Shown: one piece after another, positions 10,705-24,300 of the stretch
Position numbering within the stretch: the first letter of the stretch is position 1
Layout of the letters: the number at the start of each line of letters is the position of its first letter
Origin: Spirometra erinaceieuropaei
Taxonomy: Eukaryota; Platyhelminthes; Cestoda; Diphyllobothriidea; Diphyllobothriidae
Assembly (NCBI GenBank): GCA_902702965.1
Contig: CACRXP010000978.1
Coordinates: 81,728 to 145,727, forward strand
DNA: 64,000 nucleotides
Direction of reading: 5' to 3'
Translations under genes and position numbers: made by a program
The notes under the pieces: generated by a model
What the model was told of the DNA's origin: nothing
Database searches by the model: none
The model's input: only the letters and a program-made list of their open reading frames with translations

Positions 10705-12860
10705 TTGCATAAGTAGCAATGAACATCAATGCTAACTAGTACATACATAGACATACAAGATGATTACTGGAATTGGTTTGAGAGTAAATACACAAACAAT
10801 TAGCATGAGATACATAAATTAACTAAGACAGTTATTATGAGCATGAAAACAGCATTGGTTGACGCACGATATTATCCGTGACCCGTGGCGTAAACGAATG
10901 TTTTTTCCATGATTTATAAGCCGCTTTTGGTAAATTAGCTCCTTTTAACGCCAAAGAAGGTACAATGAGTGGTGCAGCAAATACGTTTCAAAATGTTTCC
11001 ATCCAGAGGAGGCTGTGGCCCCGTCCAGCCCATTCCCAGCCCCGCCTATGAAGGAGCCATGTGCTGGCAGGGACAGTTCTCCTGTTAATAAATTACCCGA
11101 TTTTTTTACTGTAGTGTTGGCGTTTAAATACCCGTCAAACAGCGTTTTTGTCAGCACAATTGAACGATTGGGCTTGGCTGCAGAAATTCTTGCGTTTCAT
11201 TTGTTTAGGAACGTGCGCAAGTTGTATATGGGATGTTTTACATAGTGGTTGAAAGTTTATCCTTCCATTAGAACTCTCCACTCCTACGGTTTACTTTAAA
11301 ATTTCCGACCTTGCTTTCAAATAAGGGTTTCATCACTCGGTCCCTGTTAGATCAGGATGCACGGGTCTAGCGTCCGTGAGCCTAGCAAAGTCATCAGCCA
11401 CCCAAACAAGTTCGTGCGAGAGTTTCGACGGTGATGGAAGATCTGAGCGGTCTGCCATATGAGGCTAAACCGCTGAACTTAGTTTGTTTCTTCTGCCCGA
11501 CGACCTCATACAGACCTACCCGATTGCTAGAGTTCGCGACTATATCCTACGGTTTGATGACTTTTTTGAACTGGTTTAAACAGGCCATATTCGTGGCCAG
11601 TCCTTTAAGTTTTACATAAAAGCCACATTGTATCAGCAGCTACAGCTTGCGCCTGACCTGCACATATAAATCAGTCTGCACTTTCCAGAACTACTGCTGC
11701 AAAACAGGATTCTCCTGTCTTTTCTGATATAAATATGTAGATCCAAGGCCAAAGTCTTATTCCCTTTAATTTACTGAGAAGAAGTAGTCGTTTGAGTCGG
11801 CATCCCTTCCCTATCTTCAAGATGTCATTTCTGGTAGACGCAAACCGTTTCTCTCGTCTAACTAAGTACGTTGCAACCTTCCATGTTGTTTTCATCAAAA
11901 GCTTTAACTTGTAGTATAAAGGTTTTGACCTACTTCTTATCTGGACTTTTGTCAGTGAGCTTCCGACCTATTTGTCTACAGTAGGTACTCGCAGTAGTCC
12001 ATAACGTGAAGTTGGTTTATTAGCAGAAACAATGCAATCAAGATTTGTCTTCTGAAGGGTCTGAATTCTAAGCGTTCAGCCTTTGAAATTGCTGTGATTT
12101 CTGACCATGTATCGTTTTTTGTCGAGAACGCAATTGAGTATCCTTTTTCACTTTAGAAATGACAATTTACCTACTTTTGAAGGTTATGCAGGTCTTCAAA
12201 CCTTTAGTGCTGGTAAAATGGTCTGTTTGAGACTGATTTGTTTGGCTGTGCCTAAATCATACAGCCGATCTCGCCTCATTTCAAGGAAGCATTTGCACAT
12301 TTCCAACCACAGCGATTCCTCGAATGCCCGGTAAAAGCTCAAGCTTTGGACTGCGGCACGCATTAGAAAGTAAATACCTAAACGCACACAGTAGATTTCG
12401 CGGTCGATGAGCACTCTCACGTTCTGATTGACTTGCTCCTAGCGGGCTGAGCCCTCCCTCATGGTCTGCTAACTTACCTTTTTGCTTAACGAACTGCGTG
12501 ACTTAAATTTTTCTTAGCTACCATTATTACCAAAGAGAATCGCACTTTTGGACTAGGTATGTGTTTTATCCCCTTCGTCCAAATGCTAGCAAACCCACCG
12601 GAATACCTCGAGTCTCCTTTTGTTGCTACTACTAATTTGTCAGCCCTGTGAAAAACTATTTTTCCGGTTCATGCGTTGATAAAGCGCAAAATGGCAGCTT
12701 GAAAAGCATGCCTCGCTTCCAAAGTCTTCAACGCATTTTCGATATGGGTAAGAATTTCGGTTGCAACCGACAGGAAAGAGGACCCGTGGCACTATGATAG
12801 GAAAGTGGATTTGACGATCAGTAACCAAAAATCCGGGTTTGATTCCCAGATTATCGGGAT
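10705..12860. other. No supported gene
   Basis: Short frames exist on both strands, but none shows a domain, splice-supported structure or match to another part of the window. A short GC-rich stretch near 11008-11060 resembles the gccccgcct units at 5441-5536, without a clear inverted repeat. Confidence 0.4.
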
Positions 12861-12919
12861 ATGCTCTGCGCGCCGGCGTACAGGAATTTGAGTTTCCGAC
12901 TTACCGGAGATATGAGTTC

Positions 12920-15633
12920 GATACGGCTTGAACCAACTGGACGATGGTCTAAGCTGCATCAAAACCTCTTCTCTCTTAAGTTGGAAAGTCAAGTTCATAT
13001 ACACCTATGCCTTGGGCATGTCGCTAAGGCTAAACTGGCTGAAGGCCCATCTCTGTAATCTGTCCCCAGATGTAGTCTCAACAACAGAAAAATGGTTTTC
13101 CCAACATATCGATGACCGTGAGTTAGGCTTTCCCGGATACCAGCTGTTTAGAATTGACGGGACAGGGCGTCAGAAAGGAGGTGTACTCACATGCGTAACA
13201 CGTGGACTAACAATGTCAGACAAAAAAAAATAAACTGACGTGTACTTTTGAGGCAATCTGGTTGACTATTGAAGTACCGAGTTCTTCGAGCCTTGACACC
13301 ATGAACGTCTCTCAGCTGCCGAGACATGATCCTACGTCCGGCGTTCATTTGTTGGGTGAGCCATAAAACCCAGCCACACGGCCGTGCACCCGGTGCCTGA
13401 TAATGGATGATTTTGATGCTTTCCACAATGGCCAGAGCTCTTTCTGCGCATACCTCACCATAAAAGTTTGCCCTCTTGAACATGGCAGCTGATTTATTTC
13501 TCGCTCAGCAAGTCGCGTTACCAAGTACTGTGATCGAAGGCCATCAGGTCATCTGCCTTGACATTGTCCATGCGAAATCGATGGAAAGATTCGATGAGGT
13601 ATGGTCGGCTATCCACAGGTCGCCAAAGGAGTATGAAACGCGAGTTATGGAACGGGCCGTCGATAAGCCAAAAGTACTCTCTCGTTACATCGACAGCTGG
13701 GCTAAGGAACAAAGAGACGGGCTCAGTGTTAAAAAGAGAAAACAGTGAGGATATTATCAAAAATGACGCCAAGGCGAAACATCTTAGCTGGTTTCTCACA
13801 TCTGTTTTCACCGATACAACAGACTTGACGAGGCTGGATTACCTTCTGGAACAACCGACGAGATGATAGAAAACATCGACTGTACGGAAGAAGATGTGAG
13901 GAAGGAACTTCTAGCGATTAAGGCGTGTAAGTCTCCGAGTTAAGACCAAAGTCAGGCAAAAGTTTTGAAGGAGTTGGCTTGCAAATTCGCCAGACCGCTT
14001 TTGCATAACTTCAAGTCGCCCGTCGACCGAAGCATTCTCCCCCATGATTGGAGAGTGGCGAATATATACCCCATGTACAAGAGTGGATCTAGACCATGTG
14101 TAAACAATTATCGGCCGGTGCGCCTAACGTGCATTTGTTGCAAAGTCATGGAGAGAATAGTCAAATGAAATTCCTCGAAGGAAAGAATTTATTCGATAGT
14201 TCCCAACACGGCTTTCGATGAAATCACTCCTGCTTAACTAATGTGCTTTATACAATGGAGCAGTGGGCTCGCTCGTCAGGCGAAGGAACAAGGGTGGACA
14301 TTGTTTACATCGATTTCAAGAAAACATTTTTTAGTGTTTCACACCACCGGTTACTTTACAAGGTCCGAGAGTCTGGGATAAGGGGGAACCCATTAAACTG
14401 GGTAAAGGACTTTCTGACTGGCCGATCACAATCTGTGTGTATGGGCAGTGTAAAGTCAGCGCCCGTGCCCTTTGTGATTGGGGTTCCCCAGAGCTATGTG
14501 CTCGGACCAGTACTGTTTTTAATTTATGCCAACGACTGTATGAATGGACTGGACTGCAATGGCGAGCGATCAACGGGGAAAATGATAAACGGACTCTGCA
14601 AGAAGGACTGAACCGCTTATGCGAATGTCCCGACAAATGGCTGCTGAAGTTGAACCTTGAGAAGTGCGTCGCGCTGCAAATCAAAACTAATGGAAGGGCC
14701 GATGGAGAGGATCACCATTATCTGCTTGACTGAAGGTGCCTTTCAAATGTGACCGAACAACAAGATAATGCGATTAACACTTTGTCGACTCTTATGCCTT
14801 CCTTCCAATGCGTTCGGGCGACTAAAAGAGCAACGGGTGTTCTCTTTGCCATTAAACGAACCTTCGTAGATATAGACAAAGAATTATTTGGAAAAGTGTA
14901 CGAAGCGTTAATGCGTTCGCATCTGGAATATGGGATCCATGCGGACGCCCGTGGCTAAAAAAGTCTATAAGTTATTGAAAAGAGTTCAGAGGAGAGCGAC
15001 CAAAGTTGTGAAAGGCCCGAAGACTTTGTCTTACAGCTGCAGTCTTAATGAACTTAACCTATTTCCTCTTGAGTACAGGCAGGTCAGAGGAGATCTCATA
15101 CAGACGTACCGGATTTTGAGGAACCGGGACTGCGCCCTCATCCTCGACGATTTCTTCACCTTGGCCAGAATTACAAACCTGCGTGGGAACTGTTTAAATC
15201 TTTGAGTATGCCGATGCGCCTGGACGTTCGCAGATAATCTTTTTCACAGCGAGCCGTCGGTGCCTGGAACGGGCTTCCCGAGGACGTGATAACGGCGGAT
15301 TCCACCGAGACATTAAAAAAGACTAAATATATGTTTGCTTAAAAAATACCGCTGGTATGGACAGAACAGCCCTCTCATACCAACCCAATGCCTTGCATAC
15401 ACCTATCGCTAATGCGGATGAATGTCATTTCATTGTACCGTTACTACCTACAACTGAGTGTTCCCGAGTTTCGGCCCTGCATTTCCAAACGAAATATTCT
15501 TTAAATGTATGTATTAGTGACAGCATTTCAGTACCGTGTTCATTTAAGGTGGGATATTGCGTGTGCCGTTTTCAGTAGGGTTTTCAATGGGATTACCGAT
15601 TACCCTTAAAAATATACTGACCTACTGACCTAG
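12920..15633 (+). pseudogene. Decayed CR1/Jockey-like LINE (EN-RT), same family as the copy at 1-1843
   Basis: Read in several frames. 13060-13200 resembles an endonuclease (LSPDVVSTTEKW, GYQLFRIDGTGR). 13760-13830 reads NDAKAKHLSWFLTSVFTD. RT pieces are at 14000-14170 (WRVANIYPMYKSG, NYRPVRLTC), 14290-14420 (DIVYIDFKK, IRGNPLNWVKDFL) and 14470-14560 (GVPQSYVLGPVLFLIYAND), with C-terminal pieces at 14800-15200 (RATKVVKG, YRQVRGDLIQTYRI). The catalytic YADD/FADD block is missing after 14560 because of a deletion. The tail at about 15605-15633 has tactgacc-type repeats. Many stops and shifts show an old copy. Confidence 0.8.
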
Positions 15634-15639
15634 ATGTCA

Positions 15640-16900
15640 CGTCTACCTGCCGTAATTCAAAATGACCGCGTCGTCCTGTACGGGTTCATCATAAACCGCT
15701 ATCCGCTTTCATTAGAGAAGTCGCAAACCTTATCCCGATGGCCAACTTAGGGCTTAGAAACTTAAGTCAATGAAAATCGGAGGCTGTGGAAAAAATGGTT
15801 TACAAGCAGGAGCCTTGCATTCACAAGGGCATGCAAAATTCGAAGAATTCGAGTCAAGGGACTTGCTCTCAGAGCAAGAAGGAATTCGAACGGGCTGTGT
15901 TGCAGAGGGTCCACCTTATCCTACGGTTACATTAGACAGAGGAAGTAAAAGAAACATCCAGTAGCTTTGCTCAGGACAGCTGGAGGCATAGCCCACACTG
16001 ACGATGGGGCGAAAGCTGGTTATCATTCAGAATTTTTCAGGTTAGTTTTCCTTTGGGTAACTAGATTCAACCTTCTGTGAGTGAATTCGAGGAGGCCACA
16101 ATGACCGAGACCGTTCACTTCAGAGAAGGTATTGTTATTAAGGAGCTGCTAGGGCTAAGGTAGTTAAAATCATCAGACCCCACTGGGTTACCACACGCTT
16201 GCCAGCGCTGTCTGACCCGCATATTTACCCTTTCATGAATGACAGTTTTTTCTCTCTCGAAGTTAATCAATTCACATCCATTGTGTCTTTTTCGAAAAAG
16301 GGGTTTTGTTTCCCTGATCGTTGACCGTTTTTCATAAGCATGAAGTGACTACTAAAATCCACCTGAGAATTTATCTATTCTTGCTGTGATAGTGACCCCA
16401 GGGGTATTTAATGAAGCAACCTGTTTATTTATTTTCAGTCAGTAGGCAGAGTCCCGCCTGCATCGTGCTCTCGAAAGTCATGCAGAGCGGCGAAGCCAGC
16501 TAATCCGCGAAATCATTCCGAAAGTTTGTGCATATGCCATCCGAACCAGGATATTTAGTGGACCGTTGCGTCTCCAGTTAACGCCACTATGCTAACTATA
16601 TGTTTCGATGTGGCAGTTTACCGAGGGCACTTTCCCACCAAAATCAACCTCCATGGACATGAAAAAATCGGACAAGAGGTTCGTCTTATCAGAGTTAGTG
16701 GTTAACGTGTTTCCCTGATAATCGTTTAGGCACGGAAAGAGGTGAATATTGCGTTTTTTCGTTTGCATGTGTACGAAGAACTTTTTTGTGTTTTTTAGTA
16801 TTCCTTCCACTATTTCTGACTTCACTGCGGCTCGTTAACTCTTCAGGAGTTTCTGACACAAACTTTGATGTTTCTTAAATTCGGAGAAATGTTTGAACTG
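15640..16900. other. No supported gene
   Basis: Apart from scattered short frames I see no coding or RNA feature. The words catagcccac(a/g)ctg at about 15988 recur at about 20450, suggesting a small shared repeat. Confidence 0.35.
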
Positions 16901-16903
16901 TTG

Positions 16904-17089
16904 ACATCTGGCATACCCCCCAATAGTTTTCCTTACTTCTTGAGATTCCTCTTTGTTTTCGATGTCGTTCACTCGGGTCGCAAGACGCACAATCTCCATT
17001 TAAGCGGGCAACAGTTGTCTACTATGTGCCAAATTCAGTTCTTGAAGAAAAACTATGCGGTGTTTGCGTCAGGTATATGCGCTGGGTCC
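16904..17089 (+). repeat. Left copy of a ~185-bp direct repeat flanking a LINE
   Basis: Begins acatctggcata and closely matches 19151-19333, including the blocks tttgttttcgatgtcgttcac and aatctccatttaagcgggca. Differences are single bases and a two-base indel near the end. Too long for a usual target-site duplication. Confidence 0.8.
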
Positions 17090-17324
17090 AGTCTATCCGA
17101 TTCAGTAGCTCTTTCATTTTGGAATAACCTCCTTTTCATGCAGTTCTTTACTTCGCTGTTCGAATGTCATGCAGAGAAAAATGTCTGTACTTCCAAACAA
17201 GGACACTAGAATCACTCCTGTCCACGCTAAACCACGGAACCACCCCTTCAGTCCTGTTCTCTTCCACTGCCCGCCAACCAACCACTTATAAGCACAGTAT
17301 TTTTTACTCCGCAGTTAAATTAAG

Positions 17325-19146
17325 CGGAGCTAAATAAGCTGGATCCGGCCAAGTCACCTGGATCAGATGAGATTCCAGGTGTACTCCTGCGCCAACTAGC
17401 CGAAGAATTAGCAGAGCCACTTTCTATAATCTTCCGAAAATCGCTGAAAGCTGGCAAACTACCTGACACATGGAAGTTGGCAAACGTCGTACCTATCCAC
17501 AAGGGAGGATGACGGCTATGTCCCACGAACTACCGGCCGATTAGTTTGACATGCATTTGCTGCAAACTGATGGAAAAAGTAGTCAAAAAATCTAATACAT
17601 CACTCGAAACTTTTCGTTGTCACATCGCCTCAGTTCAAAATGGCTTCTGCGAAAAGCGCTCGTGCCTCACAAACCTGATTTCGTCACTCGTACACTGATC
17701 AAAGGCCATGGATGAAGGACATCCAGTTGATGTCATTTACTTCGACTTCGGCAAGGTGTTCGATTGCGTTCCACATAAGCGCCTCATTCAAAAGTTGTCA
17801 GAAGTAGGGATAAGAGGAAATCTTCTGAACTGGAATCAAGAGTTCCTAAACGGACGGCGACAAAAAGTCACTGCGGGCGGCTCCTGCTCAGAATGGGCAC
17901 CTGTTACGAGTGGAGTCCCACAGGGGTCAGTTCTTGGGCCGCTCCTATTTATTATCTACGTAAATGACCTAGTAGGGTAAGTGAAATCGGAAATAGCGCT
18001 TTTTTCAGACGATCTTAAACTTTGAGAGGCGATAAAAAATGAACATGACATTAAGATACTACAAGAGGACGTAGAGAATTTGCACGCATGGAGCGAGAAA
18101 TGGTGCATGAAATTCAACGTCAAAAATTGTGCAGTAATGCACATAGTATCAGCGAGACGAAGAACAAATGCACCCCCATGACAGTATCTCTTGGGCAATC
18201 GACCACTTAAAACCGTAGATGTCCAAAAAGATCTCGGTGTGTTCATTAAAGACGATCTAAGCGTCACCACGCAGTGTTCTAAAGTCGCTGCGCGGGCAAT
18301 GTCCGTTATGAGCGCGATACGTAGAACGTTTATACACTTGAACAAAGATGTCTTTGGCAAAGTATACGGACATTTGTGCGGCCGCACCTGGAATATGCGG
18401 TACAGGCTTGGCGGCCGTGGCTTCGGAAGGATACAGATATCCTTGAAGGTGTACAACGGCGTGCTACAAATGCTGTTCAAGGCCTCAAAAATTTCACGTG
18501 CGAGCAGCGCCTGACGGCCTTGAACCTCTATCTGCTCCACTACAGGCAGGACAGAGGTGACCTCATAGCAACGTTCTAGTTGGTAAAAGGACTTAATATG
18601 GGTGTCGACTGGGAAACTTTTGTTGAAATGGCATCCAAGTCCAATCTCAGACGACATGATTACCAGCTTAAAAGGGAACTGTGCCACACAAATCAGCGCT
18701 CCTCCTTTTTCTCACAGAGGGTCATTCGCCAATGGAACTCTTTGCCGGAGTTTGTTGTTAATTCCGCTACCGTGAACGTGTTCAAGAGACAACTGGATGC
18801 TTACCTGCTGAAAGGCAACCCGAACTACCGAGGCCTGATCAAACGAATTACTGAAATGACTATAAATATACTACTAACAAGATTTCAACAGATCCTATTT
18901 TGTGCGCCAAACTTAGCCCATATTGAAATTTTCACAATCTGAATGCGGTGAACAAAGTTTTTCGCAATTATTTCGCGAATATAATACCCCTTTCGCCTTT
19001 ATATTACATTATTACATTTATGAATTCTTCTTACTAAAACTACAAGCAAAAGCTTTGCAATTTAACTATTTTCCCTTATATCTGTACCCTCTAAATGGAG
19101 TTTTCAGGGCTTCTGTCGTTTACTCTAAATATACTGACTGATACTG
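17325..19146 (+). pseudogene. Decayed CR1/Jockey-like reverse transcriptase copy
   Basis: The reading starts within the RT (about 17338, DPAKSPGSDEIPG), so the element is 5' truncated. RT blocks follow: LPDTWKLANVVPIHKGG, then stop at about 17510; NYRPISLTCICCKLMEK; stop near 17697; [31 protein letters not shown]; stop at 17978-17980; FSDDLKL, where the first alanine of the catalytic FADD is serine; and a C-terminal half in two frames (18191-18420, 18376-18579, 18580-18845). It ends in an aaatatactgactgatactgac tail at 19125-19146. Identity with the 1-1653 protein is evident throughout (MRPHLEYAVQAWRPWL versus VRPHLEYGIQAWRPWL). Inactive. Confidence 0.85.
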
Positions 19147-19150
19147 ACGA

Positions 19151-19333
19151 ACATCTGGCATATTCCCCATGGTTTTCCTTCCTTCTTGAGATTCCTTTTT
19201 GTTTTCGATGTCGTTCACTAGGGTCGGGAGACACACAATCTCCATTTAAGCGGGCAACAGTTGTCTACTATGTGCCAAATTCAGTTCTTGAAGAAAAACT
19301 ATGCGGCGTTTGCGTCAGGTATGCGCAGGGTCC
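19151..19333 (+). repeat. Right copy of the ~185-bp direct repeat
   Basis: Starts within five bases of the tail of the LINE at 17325-19146 and repeats 16904-17089 with few changes. Confidence 0.8.
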
Positions 19334-20019
19334 TCCCAACTGGCGTCCATCGTCGCTCTTCATTCGGACTGGGCCTGATAATCGCGGTAGCCAGGGTATC
19401 ACTATTGACTTGGGCTTTTACGATATACCCGCACAGCGATTGTAGTTCCTATCATTTACAAGAGAATAGACGAGTTGAAGTAGCAGCAGTTGCTGAAAAT
19501 TTCGGGAGAATGAAATAGGCGTAAATGACAGTTGGCACAGGACTGACTCCTAAAATGCTAGCCTATTCTTGCCGTGCATCGGCACACCAGCATTATGTGT
19601 TGTCATCCCTAGCAGACAGAACTATTGAAACTAAGACTTGAATTTTCAATATGATAATCATTCCTTTCGGCGCGGAAGTTTTTGATTCTTGAGTAATTTG
19701 TGAACTTATTTTCTGCCCACAATGAATGGAGCTCATTTGTAGCTGAACGGTTTGAATTTATACTTTCGAAAAACGAATTCCTCACTCACTCACTCTCTAT
19801 AAAAAAATCAGACCAGGTAACTTATCAAGACGCCAGGAGTAGCTATCACTGAGACCGTGCAGAACGGATAAATATCCATTGGTTTTCCCTATACACCAGG
19901 AGTGAGTCATGGTAACAAGGCAAGACACATGTAGGCAATTGCACTGACTTCTCACTGCATCACGCCTATCAAAGGACACATATGATGTTTGGTTGAACTG
20001 ACGCACTGGAGTAGTTTGC
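19334..20019. other. No supported gene
   Basis: AT-rich sequence with no frame, repeat or RNA signature that I can support. Confidence 0.35.
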
Positions 20020-20470
20020 GCGTTAGTGACGGTTCGACCGTCGATTCCGACGAGATCTACCGTGTGCTATAGGGCAAGATGCAGCAGGGACGGTGACCTG
20101 CGCGTGAATTAGTTTATAGTGACGGTAGACTTGCGCAGAACCTACCGCACTCATTCTTTTCTACTCCCAACCTGGATCCGGTGTCAAGACAAAGTAAAGA
20201 AGGGTGCAAGCGGCTGGCACGACCGGACCCGCACCTAGGCGTGCCAACGCACCCCCTGGCCTATAACATACACTTGACCAAGAACAACACCCCAACAGGG
20301 GTCAAAAAGACTAGGATGATGACCGGACAGCCATGCCCATCACTTGTATGTCAAGCGGGAGAGCGAGCCCATCTGCCGGCGGGGAACCAGATTTCAGGGA
20401 ACTATCAGCGCATGCCAGGCTGCGAGGGCCATGGTTTGCTGATACTGGCATAGCCCACGCTGTCAGATCT
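20020..20470 (+). repeat. Dispersed repeat R1, copy a
   Basis: Shares with 26318-26720 and 54358-54620 the core gcgtgaatt-agttta-tagtgacggtagact, followed by a cct-cgcact pyrimidine-rich stretch and ggtgtcaagac. The segment near 20225-20265 (ggacccgcacct-ggcgtgcca) also recurs at about 26600. Three copies make this an interspersed repeat family of unknown class. Confidence 0.65.
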
Positions 20471-21341
20471 TTTGACCTTATGCGTTAGCAATGCTCTTAA
20501 GACGACCGTTGCAAAGTTTTCAGCCACCTATACCTAGTCAAATGAAAAAAAGTAGCCAAATGTCGACTAAATGCATGCACGGCTCAGCGCGTGACTTCCC
20601 CATCTCTCTCCCTGTGACACGAGTCTGCCTAACCCTCACTGCCTCCTCCCCTCTATTCGCACACCCCTTTCGTGAAAAGTCGGACTGTAATCGAATTCTC
20701 TCATAGCTGGCACGTTTAACTTTGCATTTCATTCCCTTATAACTGTACTGTCCCGAAGAGAATTTATTAAAAGCACGCTAATGCTCGTCAAATGGTCTTT
20801 TGAAAAGGGTATTTACATCGTTTTTGAATATGTGGACTTTATGCAACCTCGGTCGAAAAATCTCACTTTCCTTCAACGCCCAGAATGCAAGTTCACAAAA
20901 AGCTCTGTGAGTGATTTTCACGATGAAGAAAACGGGATATTTGCTGCAAAGGACAACTGCTTTGCGCTGGTCTGCCAATAACGCGGACGCCACACTTAAA
21001 CGCGTTAACTGAAGTGCAGTTGCGCTTTGTTGTAGAGGAAAGAAACTCGAAAAAACAGTGGTCAAAACAGGCCAGATATGAACTCAAACACTTTCCACTT
21101 GACAACCCATCGTGGTACTGGGCATTTTCAAAATGGTATAATTTTCACAAGTAGAGAACACGCGTGATGACAACCAGCACTGTAGTTTGAGGGGAGCATT
21201 GAGCCAATCTATGTTTTAGAGCATTTCTGTTGCATTGCACATAGGCTATGGACCCCGCAAGCGTTATTTTTTTAAATAAACGCGCCAAATTGCAGCTTGC
21301 TGGGTTGAGGCGAGATCGGCCGTTCTGCTTGCGTTGGAAGA
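20471..21341. other. No supported gene
   Basis: Contains the 3' flank of the minus-strand gene ending at 21342. No polyadenylation signal was identified on the minus strand close to the stop. Confidence 0.35.
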
Positions 21342-24300
21342 TCAGGGTGGGCAGAAGGAAAGTTTCTTAATTCTCTTCCACACCGTAACTTCTAGAATAG
21401 CGGCAGAGGCGGCGAATGGAAGTTGTACGACACCGGCACACAACGCGACCGCACCTCCAGCAATGAGACAATAACTAAAAGCGCGACTAAATTCATTAAA
21501 ATCGAAGGGATGATGGAGAACGCATTGAAATAAAATTTCAGTATATGACGTCTGCGTAGTAGAGCTAAGGAAGTAAACATCAATGCTGAATTTATGTAAC
21601 ATGAGGTTGCAAGTGTTAAACACAAATTAATTTAATCAACAAGAGCCGGTCGAAGGTTACGTTTTGCCCTTTGCACTGAGTACTCTGAAGCTGTTGTTTG
21701 TTGATTTATAGTATGTGACTTATCTCATGAAAGGCGTTACCATTCGCAAAAGATTGTTCATAACCTGCAAATCGATAAAAACGAATGGACCTTGACTTTG
21801 AAATAACAATAAGCGACTTAAAAAGAGCTGACAGCATCAAGGAAATATTAAAATTGACATTTCACACTTTAGAAAAATCAATTTTTTTAGAAAAGCGAAA
21901 GACTCGGGAAAAGTTAAAGAGGATTGCCAGTTCTAAAGCATGAAATCGCACAAATTTGCAAATTTACTTTTTAAAATAGATTAAACGTTTGGTTTTCTAA
22001 AATTAACCCGTATCCTTAAAAGGTAACGTAGCGCCCTTGTGAAACATCATTCAGTGGTTAGGTATTCAGTACTCGCAAAGGGCAGAATGTTTCGAAACGT
22101 TTAAACAAAGGATTACCAACTGACGTTATTACTGCGTCTTAGTGCATAAAGTTACAAGGATTTGCAAATTTGAAATTCTAAAATCGGTAAACCACGTGAT
22201 TTTCTGAAAATAGCCTGGTTGCTTACATCTTGTTTTGTCTGATTTAATTGAAAAAATCAATTTTCAAGTGAGCCAAGTTCCTTTTGGTAAAACTCTCTAG
22301 TTTAGTCCACCCGCATCTTACAGAAAAACATACACGGATGAATAAAGGTAGCCTAGGAAAGCTGTTGGCACTGGAATACAGGGTGACGTAGATTTCCGCT
22401 AAAATGTACAAACATCCTGACGGATAAAATTATCTATAAGCCTATTGTGCGTGCACAAAAGATCTTCTGGAATGGATTAGACGAATAATTTGAAAATGCA
22501 GCATTTTAGTTGCCCACAATTGGTCAACTCAATTTCCGCCATCACTTTTCGTGAGCTAGGTCATATACTGTAGAAGCATTTACAGTTAGCGAAGTTTACT
22601 AGTCCGCTCCTATTGCTCGGTGGGGCATTCTTTCCTCATGACAAGTGGCATTACAAAGAAAGTAACAGCTTTTTGCTATTGCGCCTGGAGATAGGGGTCA
22701 AAAAAGTTACCCGTAAATATATGAACTCGCATGCCTACACGTATACTATCTCCTGAAGCACTTTTGTATTTTGAAGAAGGAGACACGATCGCCGGGACAA
22801 GAGCTTTATTAGCCTGACGTTTCGGTTTCCTACTCGAATCCATCATCAGAGACAAAAGAGCAGAAACGGGTGATTGTTGCACAAGAGGCTGCGGTATTTA
22901 TAGGATGCAGTAGCCATGCTACCGCATACCTATGAACATTCACGGCTCCTCCCTTCATCCGGGATCGTCGCACTTGGTGTGATCATTGCTTGATGGCCGA
23001 CATTAGAGTCGATACTTGCTGCAATTTCATCACGTGCGTTGGATGTTGGCGTGATGATTGCTCGACCATCTGACGCGTTGACCCGGGTGTTGGGACGAGC
23101 GTTCACCAGTGCGCTCCCCGCGTGACCAATTACTCCGCCTAGACGAAGTCTCAGCACGCAGTATGGAGTGGGAAGATCGTTGCACTTGTTGATGGACTGG
23201 GGGCCAGTAAACCATGATTCCAGTAGCTCCCGGCTCACACGCTTGTCACCTTTTGCGAGAATGTCGGCCCCATCGAATTTGAATGTGTGGCCGGATTTCG
23301 TCGAATGCGCCGCAACTTGAGAGCTGGCGTCATTTCTGCGCACCGCTGCCGCGTTTTCGCCATTCTCGTTCGGAGCTGTCTTCCGGTTTCTCCGACGTAG
23401 TTGCTTTGTCCGCAACTGCACCAGATCCGATAAACGACTCCAGACGTTTCTAGCCGTGGCAGTGGGTCTTTCGGTTTTATGACCAGACGTCTGGTGGTTG
23501 TCTCCGGTCTGTGTGCCACTCCAACCCCAAGTGGTGCGAGAAGGCCGCCGACAGCTTCCGAAACGTTCTTGACATACGGAAGTGCCTGCCAAGATTTGGT
23601 GTCCGTGCGGTTTGGCCTTTCGTCCCTTTTGCGTATGCACCGGTCGACGAAGTTGCGCGGGTAGCCATTGGCTTTGAAGAATTTCGGCTTTTAGCAAAAA
23701 CAGCTCACCCTTATGTACTACAATTCTAGAAGTCCCAAGCGTTAACTGTAGGGGATCTCTCATCTCTCTGATAGGAATATAATTATATCCAGTCTTTTAC
23801 TGTGAATAATGATTCCTTTTTTTACAAAAACAAGTAGGTGACCCAGCAGTCCCACTCGTGGTCACGTTTCTGGTACTTTGACAGCAAGACTATTTCTGTC
23901 TTAATGACCTCTGAGATTCTCATTTTATGAGTACTTAACAAGCTTTCAACAGGTTATTTAGCAAAAAGAAAACTAATGGCTTGTTGAATCCGACAGTCAG
24001 ACTTATTTACCGCAGCAGTATTAAAAATCGTCCCTTGTCCGGAAAACTCATTCAGAAAACGCTACCGCAAAAACCCAGTCCGCCGCGACAGTTAGCATAA
24101 CATAGAGGGAATTTATCGTTCTGATGCAGTGTGAAGCCTGGAGGTTAAATCCAAACAATATTTCCGCAACTTTACACATCGATGACTTTGTCAGAATAAG
24201 GTAAATATGCTCAGTCAGTCAAAATTAGATGTGGATCTACTTGAAACAAGAGATATTTTTAAATTCCCTTGTAGTTTAAGTGAAGATACAGGAAAAATAT

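Noticed and set aside
12785..12860. tRNA-like B box (gggtttgattccca) with an A-box-like word upstream
   Set aside because: No acceptor or anticodon stem can be formed; too weak to call.
17956..18687. 243-codon frame on the minus strand
   Set aside because: Runs antisense over the plus-strand RT pseudogene, whose motifs are unmistakable; no domain of its own.
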